This document shows, piece after piece, positions 55,294 to 64,000 of a stretch of DNA of 64,000 nt. This stretch comes from Megascapheus bottae (lineage: Eukaryota > Chordata > Mammalia > Rodentia > Geomyidae), in NCBI GenBank assembly GCA_024803745.1, contig JANJXV010000025.1:18987110-19051109 (forward strand). Direction: 5' to 3'. Numbering within the stretch: the stretch's first letter is position 1; each line of letters opens with the position of its first letter. The position numbers were made by a program, and so were the translations under genes. The notes under the pieces are model-generated. The model saw only the letters and a list, made by a program, of their open reading frames with translations, searched no databases and was not told the DNA's origin.

Positions 55294-55690
55294 AACCCAT
55301 TATGATTCACATAAAGTAAAATACTTCTTTTGCATTTGATCTACAGTCCAAATGGCTTACTAGCCTCAAATCAGATCAGTGATTTGATTATTTATTTTGG
55401 TTGAAGGTATAACCTCTACCATAGAATTAGTACAACTTATAAAATAAGATGTTAAAGATAAATTAAATTGTTCCTTAGCTTGTGCTTCCATGTTAGTGTG
55501 TGTACGTGTATATGTGTGTGTTTGTGTGTGTGTTTGTGTGTGTGTACATACCACATAGGTGCACAGCCAGTATTTGTAACAGGGTAGGCTAGGGCATGAG
55601 ATTTAAAGTTTAAAGTTACGCCAACCACAAATAGTAAGGACACACATAAAAAGCTACAAAAATGTAAGTCTCACAAAATGTAAGCAGAAA
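55294..55690. other. Intron with a (GT)n tract
   Basis: A GT/TGTTTG-type repeat lies at 55495-55547. Nothing else recognised. Confidence 0.6.
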
Positions 55691-55699
55691 CTAGCAAGG

Positions 55700-55920
55700 G
55701 ATGTTCCACTGGCTTCAAGCCCTGAACCTGAAACTGGAGCATGTTGGGTTCTCTTTCTGAGAGGAGATGGAACCAGATTTGGCAAGTCACTTAAACTCTC
55801 TGAACCTCATTTTTCCCTCTGACTAGTGGAGTGACACTGTCACCTTTCTCATAACACTGTTGAAAGGACTAACTGGGTTCTGTGGAAGAATGCTTTGAAA
55901 GTGTAAAGTACTCATAACTT
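55700..55920 (+). repeat. MIR element
   Basis: 'ggcaagtcacttaaactctc', 'tgaacctcatttttccctc' and 'tttgaaagtgtaaagtactc' follow the MIR order from core to 3' part. Confidence 0.78.
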
Positions 55921-55929
55921 AGTGACTCA

Positions 55930-56118
55930 TTATTTATTTTTTTTGCCAGTCTTGGGGCTTGTATCCAGGACCTGGACATTGTCCCTGAGCTTCTTTTGCT
56001 CAAGGCTAGCACACTACCACTTGAGCCATAGCCTTTTCTGTTTATGTTGTGCTGAGGAATCAAACCCAGGGCTTCATGCATGCTAGCAGTCTACCACTAG
56101 GCCACATTCCCAACCCCT
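55930..56118 (-). repeat. IDL-Geo-type SINE
   Basis: 'ttttgccagtcttggggctt' to 'aggccacattcccaacccc' in reverse, with a shortened junction. Confidence 0.9.
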
Positions 56119-56166
56119 TAGTGGTTCATTTTAAGGAGTATTTTATATCAATAAAAATTTTAAAGG

Positions 56167-56362
56167 AGGGCCAGGAGTTTGGCCTAGCGGTAGAGTGCTT
56201 GCCTAGCATACACAAAGACCCGAGTTTGATTGCTCAGTACCATATGCATAGAAAAAAAAAAAGCCAGAAGTGGTGCTATGACTCAAGTGGTAGAGCTCTA
56301 GCCTTGAGAAAGCCCAAGCTTAGGCCCTGAGTTCAAAGCCCAGGACTGGCAAAAAAAACTTT
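56167..56362 (+). repeat. IDL-Geo-type SINE, plus arm of an inverted pair
   Basis: 'gggccaggagtttggcctag' to 'caggactggcaaaaaaaa'. Its tail almost touches the tail of an opposite-strand copy. Confidence 0.92.
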
Positions 56363-56373
56363 TTTTATTTTTA

Positions 56374-56562
56374 TTTTGCCAATCCTGGGCCTTGAACTCA
56401 GGGCCTGGGCACTGTCCTTGGGCTTTCTTAAGGCTAGAGCTCTGCCATTTGAGCACAGCACCATTTCTGGCTTTTTGCTATGTATGTGGTACTGAGGACT
56501 CGAACCCGGATCTTCGTGCATGTTAGGCAAGCACTCCACCACTAGGCCAAACTGCTGACCCT
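56374..56562 (-). repeat. IDL-Geo-type SINE, minus arm of an inverted pair
   Basis: 'ttttgccaatcctgggcctt' to 'aggccaaactgctgaccc'. The two copies face each other tail to tail with about 15-20 bp of A/T between. Confidence 0.92.
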
Positions 56563-56580
56563 TTTTAAAAATTTTTAAAG

Positions 56581-56808
56581 GAAAGCTGGCTATCAGTAAC
56601 TCGCACCTGTAATCTTAACTACTTAGAAAGCTGAGATCTGAGGATCATGATTCAAAGCCAGCCTGAGCAGACAAATCTCTGAGACTTTTATTTCCAATTA
56701 AATCACCAAAAAGCTGGAAGTGGATTTTTGGCTCGCGTGGTAAAATGCCGGCTTTGATTAAAAAGAGTCAAGCAAGAGCCAGAGATCCTGAGTTCAAGCC
56801 CCAGTACC

Positions 56809-56844
<36 letters not shown>

Positions 56845-56880
56845 CACACACATGCACACACATGCACAAATGCACGCACG
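56581..56880 (+). repeat. B1-like/Geo SINE with CA/CATG tail
   Basis: 'agctggctatcagtaactcg' head to 'caagccccagtaccaac', then CA repeats with ATGC interruptions. Third SINE in a row in this 0.7-kb cluster. Confidence 0.9.
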
Positions 56881-57340
56881 CATGCATGTACACAAAGAAA
56901 ACAACCAAAAGAATTTCAGAAGCAGCTGAACCACCTCTTTCCAAGGAAAGAGCACACTTTTTGGATCCTTTTTTTGCCTATAGGTCTGCTACTAGGTAGG
57001 ACTGTGTTTACAATGATGATAAAGAGTCTTACTGAACCTCAACCAATGGCTCCTGAGTAAAAATCAGTGCAATTAGCTCTCCAGCCCCCTTCCATTGACC
57101 TCCTATGTTGAGGAAATTCTGAAGCACATTGAAGGTTAGCTATGTAAATGGCATTAACCACCAGCCCTTCTGGCAACCACAGAGCCTCCTTGCAGTCGTT
57201 GCTGCTGCGAAAAAGGGCTGGCAGACTGAGGCTCTCCAAACTCAATGGTCTTGGCACTTGCCAGGTTCTAATCTTTTCCCCATGGCCAGTTCTCCAAGTA
57301 TAACTATCACTATCATGGCTACTGCTGCTATTACTGTCTC
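56881..57340. other. Unclassified intron
   Basis: The 134-aa plus frame at 57129-57533 and its 104-aa minus partner overlap a MIR and have no splice borders. Confidence 0.4.
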
Positions 57341-57344
57341 CAGC

Positions 57345-57500
57345 AACCAACATGGACAGAGTGTTTTCTCTGTGCTAGGCTCAGTTCTTGGCATCTTAAG
57401 TGGGTTACCTCACTTCATTTTTTTCAACATCTGTATGCTATGTATATCATCATTATTTTCATGTTGCTGGAATACAGAGTGGTTAAGTCATGCAACAATT
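57345..57500 (-). repeat. MIR fragment
   Basis: 'tgtgctaggctcagttcttg', 'gggttacctcacttcattt' and 'gagtggttaagtca' match the MIR in reverse. Confidence 0.68.
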
Positions 57501-58432
57501 GAAATGGCAGATCCAATATACAAAACTGTATAACCCCCTATATGACCCCCAAAAGCATTAGGAAATCTTCAAATGTAAATCATTTTCTATGACTGTCTTT
57601 CCAAAGTATATCACATCTCTGCCTACCTGATATAATTCAGCATGTTCTCTAACCAATGCCATGTGTAGAGATGATCAGTTATTCCTGTATTTTTTATCAC
57701 ACCCTCTGAGTTGTCTGCTTGTATAAGCTCTAATGGTTACCAGCCTTCTTCCTCTTCTGGATTATTTAAACAAATAGCCAAAACTCAAGAAATTGAAGAT
57801 GTTTGAGTCTGTCAAGTTGATCCAAAGATTTATTTTTTTGAAGTTGATGATAATTTTATTTTATTTACCAGTAACACTGAAATTATACAAAAAATGCACT
57901 CATAAGTTTTAAATTTCATTGGAATAAACATAACTGTATATTAAATTATAGATCAAATAGTTCTTATTTGAAGCAAATAATACTATTTTACAGTCAGACA
58001 ATTTCTAGTTAAAGATTTTGTTTTTGAAACATTATACAAGCCAATATACATATACTTTAAAACATAGGGATGTTCTAAACATGGAAATTACTAATAATTC
58101 TCCATTGCTATACTATTTTTCTGTTCCCATTTTAGAAAAGAATGAAACAAATAGCTCTACTCATTACATAAAGTTTATATTAAGGAGTAGACAGTAGCTA
58201 AATAAGTATGAGCTCTATTCAGGTGACTTTAGGATCAGATAAGACTGACTTGCTTTGGGGTCAAATAGTTATGATATGCTTTGTGGTTACAAAATCCTGA
58301 GTACACTCCCACAATTCAGGTATGTATAATATAGATGACACATTATATGCAATTTGTCATTCAAGGCAAAATTATATTAGAGTTTGTAACTTGTTATTTC
58401 AAGAAGTTTAAGGAATCTTTAATTTTTTTGTT
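57501..58432. other. AT-rich SINE-free intron
   Basis: Nothing recognised in 0.9 kb. Confidence 0.4.
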
Positions 58433-58434
58433 CT

Positions 58435-58662
58435 AGTCCTGAGGTTTTTAACTCAAGGCCTAGGTACTGTCCTTGAGCTTTTTTGATCAAGGCTAGCACT
58501 GTTCCACTTAAGCCACAGCTCCACTTCTGGATTTTTAGTGGTTAATTGGAGATCAGAGTCTCATGGACTTCACTGTCCTGGCCAGTGATTGAACCATGAT
58601 CCTCAAATCTCAGCCTCCTGAGTAACTAGGATTGCAGGCATGAGGCACTGGCATCCAGTTTC
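58435..58662 (-). repeat. B1-like/Geo SINE
   Basis: 'tagtcctgaggtttttaact' to 'atgaggcactggcatccag' in reverse. Confidence 0.86.
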
Positions 58663-58791
58663 TTTTAGTTATATCAAAGCAACCATTTAATACCTCTGTT
58701 AAGATCCTCTTAACTTTAATTAATTTGGATAATTCTTTTCATGAGTAAAATAAGTGAACAAATATACTTACCAAACTAGATGAAGACTAAA

Positions 58792-58792
<1 letters not shown>

Positions 58793-58833
<41 letters not shown>
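58793..58833. repeat. (GT)n microsatellite
   Basis: Forty bases of GT beginning with 'gtgcgtgt'. Confidence 0.95.
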
Positions 58834-58840
<7 letters not shown>

Positions 58841-58927
58841 CTGGGATGAGAGAGAGAAGAATAGGACTAAAATGAAAGAGGAAACTTCACCTCTCTTTCT
58901 TTATACATATGTTTGTGTGGTTTTTTT

Positions 58928-59078
58928 CTTTTTTATTGCATTTTATTGTTGGGCTATAGATACAGTGGTTACAGTTACATTCATCAAGTAATGGGTACAC
59001 TACTTTTTTATTGTGATTAATAGAAGGGTTACATTATATTCACCAGATAGAAGGTGCATAACTTCACAAACATTGATG
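58928..59078 (-). repeat. Two L1-type 3' tails in tandem
   Basis: The first (58928-58998, 'tatagatacagtggttacag') and second (59005-59078, 'aagggttacattatattcac') are both reverse 3' ends. The second matches 2228-2300 almost base for base through 'acttcacaaacattg'. Confidence 0.65.
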
Positions 59079-59405
59079 TTTTTGTGTGTGCCTATGAGTT
59101 CCAGTGTCTCTCCAACTCTATCTTGTAGCAGAGAAATCCTGTTTTCTAAGTCATACCTCTATTGTAAAATTTCCTTTTGCATAGGAAGAAAAGATTTGGA
59201 TGGTACTATTTTGGGAGTTGGTTATCAGGATTCATTTTAGTATAACAAAGTTAAAGAAGGGAGAAATGGGGTAGAGACAGAAACATTTCTGATCCTCATG
59301 CAAATAAGGAGAAATAAAGACACCTGGATATTTTAATCTCTAATTTGGTATCTCAACTTTCTTAGTCCTTTGGGGGTTTTTTGTTGATTTGTTTCTGCAT
59401 ATATT
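59079..59405. other. Unclassified intron
   Basis: A good acceptor-like site lies at 59171-59184 (ttccttttgcatag), but no convincing donor follows in frame. Confidence 0.4.
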
Positions 59406-59407
59406 TT

Positions 59408-59680
59408 TTCTTTTGGGGTTTGAGGTTTGAACTCAGAGTCTTGTGCTTGCTGGGCAAGAATTTGTGCCACACCTCTAGCCATTTTCCACCTAAGAACTCA
59501 TTGTTGCCAAAGGCCAGACTTTAGAATGCCTTCTCTGTAGCAAGGACAGCAGTTGCTACCACATTAGGATTACTTGTTGAGACAAAGAACACATTTACTT
59601 TTTGCTGGCGCTGGACTCTGACTTTAACCCTTCCAATTTCAGTCTGCCACATAACTGGGATTACAGGCATGGGCTATCAT
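59408..59680 (-). repeat. Old ID-like/B1-like dimer
   Basis: 'ggtttgaactcagagtcttg', 'gcttgctgggcaagaatttg' and 'taactgggattacaggcatg' in reverse. Distinct from the Geo-bearing families. Confidence 0.55.
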
Positions 59681-60003
59681 GTGTCTACTTCTGTTTTCTC
59701 TCTTTACTGCCCAAATTATGTTATGTTTGAACAAAATGTTCCAGGATTTAAAATAAATATTTAACGGTTCCTAGATGATATCTAGTAGCAGTTTGGGCTT
59801 TAACATATCTTGTCTCCTAGGGTAATGGCCTACCTCTTTTCAATCCAACACCATGCTCCCTGGAGACTTTGTGTTATAGCAAAATCTAGCGCTTATTTTA
59901 TTTTTGATCCTGCCTAAAAGATTAGAAAGAGGGCAGATATTACTTTGATGACAAGAATGCAACCTGGAATTATAATGAGAGATCCCAAAGCAAGTCAAAA
60001 TCC
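59681..60003. other. Unclassified intron
   Basis: Nothing recognised. Confidence 0.4.
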
Positions 60004-60005
60004 AG

Positions 60006-60240
60006 AGCCAGGCAAAGTAGTACACAGCCATTATTCCATTCACTTAGGAGGCAGAGGTAAGAGGATTGTAAGACGGAGGCCAGTCCCAGCAGTTAGTGAA
60101 AAGACCCTTATCTTAAAACCCAAATGAAAACATGGAAATTGGCTGACAGCATAGCTGAAGTAATAGATTACTTGCTGGTATCCGATAGGCCCAGTGCCCA
60201 AAGGAGCAAATTTGAGGCTGGTTTTCCCTCTTTCAGACTC
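60006..60240 (+). repeat. Old B1-like SINE with ID-like second part
   Basis: 'gccaggcaaagtagtacaca', 'cacttaggaggcagaggtaa', then 'agcatagctgaagtaatag'. Strongly diverged. Confidence 0.5.
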
Positions 60241-61145
60241 ATTTTCTTTCATGAAACCCCATTTAAAAGTAAGGAAACAGAAGGCACTGTATGAAAGGAA
60301 ATGTACTCATTATCTGACTCATGTAATTATAATCCTTCTGTATATCACCTTTATGCCAACAATAAAGTAAAGAATAAATAAATAAATAGAAACCCCATTT
60401 AAGGAAGAAATAAATTCCCAAGCAGAATAAAAAGTGTAGAACCTTTTGAAAACCATTTTGTCTATTTCATTAGAAATTACAACCCTACCTACCTACCCTT
60501 TTAGCATCAGCTTTTCAAAGTGAACTTAATTTTATGGTTTTATTTGAAAAACAAGTATTTTCTTACAAGAAGCAATTGACTAGAGAAGGATTGTTTTTAC
60601 AATCCTCATAGCGCTACCTAACTGCTCATTTTTACTGCCTGTGATTAACGATTTTACTCATGTATTCCAGAAAAAAGGTTATCAGCAAGCCATGAAATAA
60701 TCTTTATTTTTCTCAAACTTTATCTCTTTCATTTAACAAATTATAAATTGCTCATTCATGAACAATTTGGAAAGTTCTAAAAAGAGAAAAAAAGTTCAAG
60801 TATACAAGAAATTTTTTCATAATGTCACAACCCTTGGGCATTAGCTAAGCTTACTGTGTTCCTTTATTTGAATCTTATTATTAGTTCAACTGTGGTTTTT
60901 ACTCTCTTTACCTAACAATTTAACCCTTTACAGATATGGATTAGCACTCTAAAATACTTCAGTGGCCATATAATATTCTGATATTCTGATTTAATATTTA
61001 TATTAAAATTTGCCACAGTTTCTTAGCCATTATCATATCTTTCAACCCTGTTATAAATGTCATTGAGTTCACATGATGATAGAAGAGTCTTGGGCTATAA
61101 AAACAAGACCAAGTGTCTATGAACTTAATTATTTTGTGGATATGT
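60241..61145. other. AT-rich SINE-free intron
   Basis: A short AATA repeat near 60375-60390. Nothing else recognised. Confidence 0.4.
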
Positions 61146-61147
61146 TC

Positions 61148-61370
61148 TGGTACTGGGGCTTGAACTCGGGACCTGGGCTGTTCCTTGGCTTTTTCTGCTC
61201 AAAGTTAATGCTGTAATACTTGACCTATACCCCTACATTCAGATTTTTGCTGGTCAATTTGAAATAGGAAGCTCCCAAAATTTTCCTGCCTGGGCTGTCT
61301 TCAAACCAGAATCCTCAGATTTCAGTCCCCTGAGTAGATAGGATTACAGGTGTGCGTCATTGGCATTCAG
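61148..61370 (-). repeat. B1-like/Geo SINE
   Basis: 'tggtactggggcttgaactc' to 'gtgcgtcattggcattcag' in reverse. Confidence 0.86.
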
Positions 61371-61384
61371 CTTGAACTTAATTT

Positions 61385-61560
61385 TAACACATTCATTCAT
61401 TCATTCATTCATCCATCCATCCATCAAATCCTTCTTGACCTTATACTCTGTCAGGCAGTAGGCTCAGCAGAGAAAAGCAAGCCAAGTCCTGGCCCGCTTA
61501 GGACTTGGGAGTCTAATGAGGGAGGCAGATGATAAAGAGACATCTAATGCCATGCCAGAA
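61385..61560 (-). repeat. L2-like fragment beginning with (ATTC)n/(ATCC)n
   Basis: 'attcattcattcattcatcc' followed by 'tcaggcagtaggctcagcag' and 'gagtctaatgagggaggcag' resembles an L2 3' end in reverse. Confidence 0.45.
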
Positions 61561-61639
61561 AATGATAAACCCTCCAAGGAATAACAAAAAAAATGCCTTA
61601 TGCATCAAGATGAAACACTAAACAAATTCTATATCCATA

Positions 61640-61830
61640 ACCATTTTTTGCCAGTCCTAGAGCTTGAACTCAGGTCCTTGGCACTGTCTTTGAGCTTTCT
61701 CAAAGCTAGTGCTCTACCACTTGAGCCACAGTACCACTTCTGGCTTCTTCGTGTATGTGGTAGCAAGGAATCGATCCCAGGGCTTCATGCATGCTAAGCA
61801 GTCTCCTACTCAGCCATACTCTGCCCCATC
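61640..61830 (-). repeat. IDL-Geo-type SINE
   Basis: 'ttttttgccagtcctagagc' to 'ccatactctgcccc' in reverse. Confidence 0.9.
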
Positions 61831-62087
61831 TACAACCATTCTTTAAGTAACCTATTGTCAGTATGCTTGTTATAAACTACTTTTCCTCAGGAAAATTTGG
61901 AGTTTCCAGCTTTACTTTGGTAGTCTTAGAGGTCCTCTTCAAGTCTAGCTTTTTCTGCTTTACTTACAGAGAAAATAATGGGGTATCTTGGCTCAAGGGA
62001 TTCGTGAATGTCAGGCTTCAACCCACAGATCCAACCCATCCACAATTATTGTCCCAAGTGGTTCTTAACTGTGTCACATTCTTTCAG

Positions 62088-62135
62088 AGACTATTCAAAG
62101 CGTAGCAGAAAAGATGAAATCAATGCTGCAGTCAA
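62088..62135 (+). CDS. Candidate exon E of the split gene
   Basis: Follows a good acceptor (cacattctttcag). In phase 1, the phase delivered by exon C, it reads ETIQSVAEKMKSMLQS, a helical, protein-like stretch. The donor used here (TCAA/gtaaca) is weak. Without it the frame runs 13 codons further to a TGA at 62181, which would make this a terminal exon. Length 48 nt, phase 1 in and 1 out. The next candidate exon is only 101 bp away. Confidence 0.45.
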
Positions 62136-62236
62136 GTAACATTGCCTCTAGAAAAGGAAATTTTACATTTGACTGAAAATAGACTCCATCTCTGTGAAAT
62201 ATCTTCATGATCCTGTTCTGTTTTATCTTCCATCAG

Positions 62237-62301
62237 TGTCAGATCTGTTTGTGTTTCTGATCTGTCAGAACACATTCATCGATAGGGATTTTCTCCCCAA
62301 G
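62237..62301 (+). CDS. Candidate exon F of the split gene
   Basis: A 65-nt exon with a strong acceptor (gttttatcttccatcag) and a good donor (CCAAG/gtatgt). Only phase 1 is open; the other two frames hit stops. It encodes SDLFVFLICQNTFIDRDF followed by LPK and leaves in phase 0. Compatible with entry from exon C or exon E. The hydrophobic core looks like a buried strand or helix of a folded domain, not a membrane anchor. Confidence 0.55.
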
Positions 62302-62500
62302 GTATGTTTTAGAGTTCAGGAAGACTCATTTGAATAATGACATCTTTCAAAGCAATTGCAGAAATTATTCCTAGAAAATTGCTGCTGATCCAAGTGACTT
62401 TTTACACTTAGTATTCTTGATGCTTGCCCAATGGGTTTTCTATTTGTACCTTTTATTCTTTTTATATAGATTAAGGAATCTGGGTCTCCCCCCCCCCACC
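62302..62500 (+). other. Intron after exon F
   Basis: Nothing recognised. A C run lies at 62488-62497. Confidence 0.4.
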
Positions 62501-62501
62501 C

Positions 62502-62815
62502 AATACCCTGGTTTGAACTCAAGGTTTCAAACTTGCTAGGCAGGTGCTTTACCACTTGAGCCCTTGCCTTTTTTGCTTTGGTTATTTTTGAAACCGGGTC
62601 TCATTTTTTTTGTCCAAGCCAGCCTGGATTTTGATCTTCCTACTTGCATTTACCCCTCAAACTGGGATTCTAGTAGCACATCACATTTGGCTTTTCTTAT
62701 TGGTATGGGTCTCATAAGCTTTTTTCTCTAGCCTGGACTCAAATCCATGATCCTCCTGATCTCAGCCTCCCCAAGTAGCTAGGATTATAGATGTGAGCTC
62801 CCACACCTGGTTTAC
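62502..62815 (-). repeat. Old ID-like/B1-like SINEs
   Basis: 'ggtttgaactcaaggtttca', 'tgctaggcaggtgctttacc' and, at 62755-62815, 'gtagctaggattatagatg' in reverse. Probably two old elements. Confidence 0.55.
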
Positions 62816-63145
62816 TCTCACTCTTAATTGACACTGAAGTCCTAGACAGTTTGTAGGTTTTATAATCTTAGGACTGTTGAATGCAGATCTTTGAATATTA
62901 GAATGTCACACTCCTCAACATTACATATTAGGTAATAAGAGCAACTTGCCACCTAGTTGTGGTGAAAATACAAAGAATTATCTGTATTAAAAAATTGAAA
63001 AGAAAAGAAGAAACCTCCCCTCCTGCTGGTCTTTCTCACGAGGCAGGAAGTGATGCCATTGAAAGCATCTATCCTTGGTTTGATGGTTTTTACCACCACC
63101 AAGAGTTTATAAAAAGCCAATAATTCCAGAGGGTGAACAGAAAAA
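62816..63145. other. Unclassified intron
   Basis: Nothing recognised. Confidence 0.4.
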
Positions 63146-63149
63146 GTCA

Positions 63150-63390
63150 GAAAGGCTGGGCTCAATGTTCCTGCCTGTAATCTTAGCTATTCTGGAAGCT
63201 GAGCTATGAGGATCAAGGTTCAAAGCCAGCCCGGGCACAAAAGGACCTGAGACTCTCATCTCCAATTAATCTCTAGGTAATAGAAGTGGGGTTTGGCTCA
63301 AAGGTAGGGTGGTAGCCTTGAGCTGAAGAGCTCAGGGACAGCGCCCAGGCTGAGTTCAAGCCCCATGACCCACACACACAAAAAAAAAGT
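63150..63390 (+). repeat. B1-like/Geo SINE, 'ggtttggctcaaag' subfamily
   Basis: 'aaggctgggctcaatgttcc' head. The Geo variant and shortened 'caggctgagttcaagcccca' are shared with the copies at 20213 and 27960. Confidence 0.88.
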
Positions 63391-63895
63391 CAGAGAAGCA
63401 TGGGGGTGAAAATTAGAAATGTCATGAACAGCCTTTCAGTATAGATGGAAACCATAAGGACACTAACCTACAGGTGGCCAGGTCTTCTGGCTTCATTCAC
63501 ATCAACTTGAAACTACATTACACCCATTAGTATATCCAGAGAGCCTCAGCTTAACAAACTGCTTTACAGCCTAGCAGATCACGTCAAGCTAGACTTTGGT
63601 GCAAGAGAAGAAGAAAGAGTGAACGTGGAGGACATGGACCCATCACATATGGAAATACTTTCTTTTTTTTTAAAGCTCTGTATGGATTTGGTACAATTTG
63701 GAAAATATTTTTGTTTACACAGTGGAAAAAAAATATACTGTCCCAGAAGTTAAGAAGATACACCAACTGTCTGTACACGCTTGGCTAAGGGACATTCCTT
63801 CTTTGAGGTTTATTTCCTTACCTGTAGTAGTAAGCACACTGACTGGAAATGAAGCTGTGAGGATTTGGTTTTGTTGTTATTGTTGTCATTGTCAT
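63391..63895. other. Unclassified intron
   Basis: No exon or repeat. Short T and A runs only. Confidence 0.4.
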
Positions 63896-63899
63896 TGGT

Positions 63900-64000
63900 T
63901 TTTGCCAGTCTTGGAGCTTGAACTCAGGGCCTGAGCACTGTCCTTGGGCTTTCTCAAGGCTAGTGCTCTATCACTTGAGTCACAGCACCACTTCTGGCTT
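63900..64000 (-). repeat. IDL-Geo-type or B1-like/Geo SINE, cut by the window end
   Basis: Only the Geo half is visible in reverse ('ttttgccagtcttggagctt' to 'cacagcaccacttctggctt'), so the left half cannot be assigned. Confidence 0.85.

Noticed and set aside
57129..57533. 134-aa plus-strand frame
   Set aside because: Overlaps a MIR in its second half and an opposite-strand frame of 104 aa. No start context, splice site or motif.
59185..59271. Possible exon after the acceptor ttccttttgcatag
   Set aside because: Open in phase 0, but only weak donors (gttatc, gttggt) follow and the frame ends at a stop soon after.

Overview
This is nuclear DNA of a mammal, almost certainly a geomyoid rodent (kangaroo rat, pocket mouse or pocket gopher). 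The sequence is AT-rich, has no prokaryote-style dense coding, and is packed with short tRNA-derived and 7SL-like SINEs. The commonest young SINE has an ID-like left half (starting like 'ggctgggaatttggcctagtgg') and a right half (starting like 'gccagaagtggtgctgtgg') that agrees with my knowledge of IDL-Geo, a dimeric SINE described only from Geomyoidea. A second, equally common SINE joins a B1-like left half ('ggtggctcatgcctgtaatcc') to the same right half. Older layers are also present: MIR, L2, MER5-type and Tigger-like DNA transposons, a MaLR-like LTR, L1 3' ends and one ERV solo LTR.

The only gene I can support is one split gene on the + strand. Three exons are well supported: 10420-10536, 37703-37823 and 43904-44032. 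Each is open in one frame, has canonical AG/GT borders, and the phases chain 0-0, 0-1, 1-1. Weaker candidates follow at 52843-52964 (or 52811-52964), 62088-62135 and 62237-62301. The first and last exons of the gene lie outside the window. The encoded protein is soluble, basic and proline-rich. From memory only, it may be the N-terminal half of IQCH (IQ motif containing H, a testis/cilium-associated protein); this was not verified and no symbol is assigned.

Layout: 1-9.6 kb is repeat-rich upstream sequence, including a three-layer nest (SINE interrupted by an L1 3' end, itself interrupted by a solo LTR). 9.6-15.2 kb is a SINE-free block holding the first exon. 15.2-36.5 kb is a long intron full of SINEs, simple repeats and some ancient repeats. 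36.5-44.1 kb carries exons 2 and 3. 44-62 kb is repeat-dense intron with several nested and head-to-head SINE pairs. 62.0-62.3 kb holds the last candidate exons. 62.5-64 kb is again SINE-rich.

I found no tRNA, rRNA, snRNA, CRISPR, operon or complete autonomous transposon. Almost all other open frames fall in SINEs, microsatellites or chance intronic sequence. The most noteworthy items are the nested insertion with readable target duplications, the shared right-hand module of the two SINE families, a near-contact inverted SINE pair at 56.2-56.6 kb, and the SINE-free block around exon 1.
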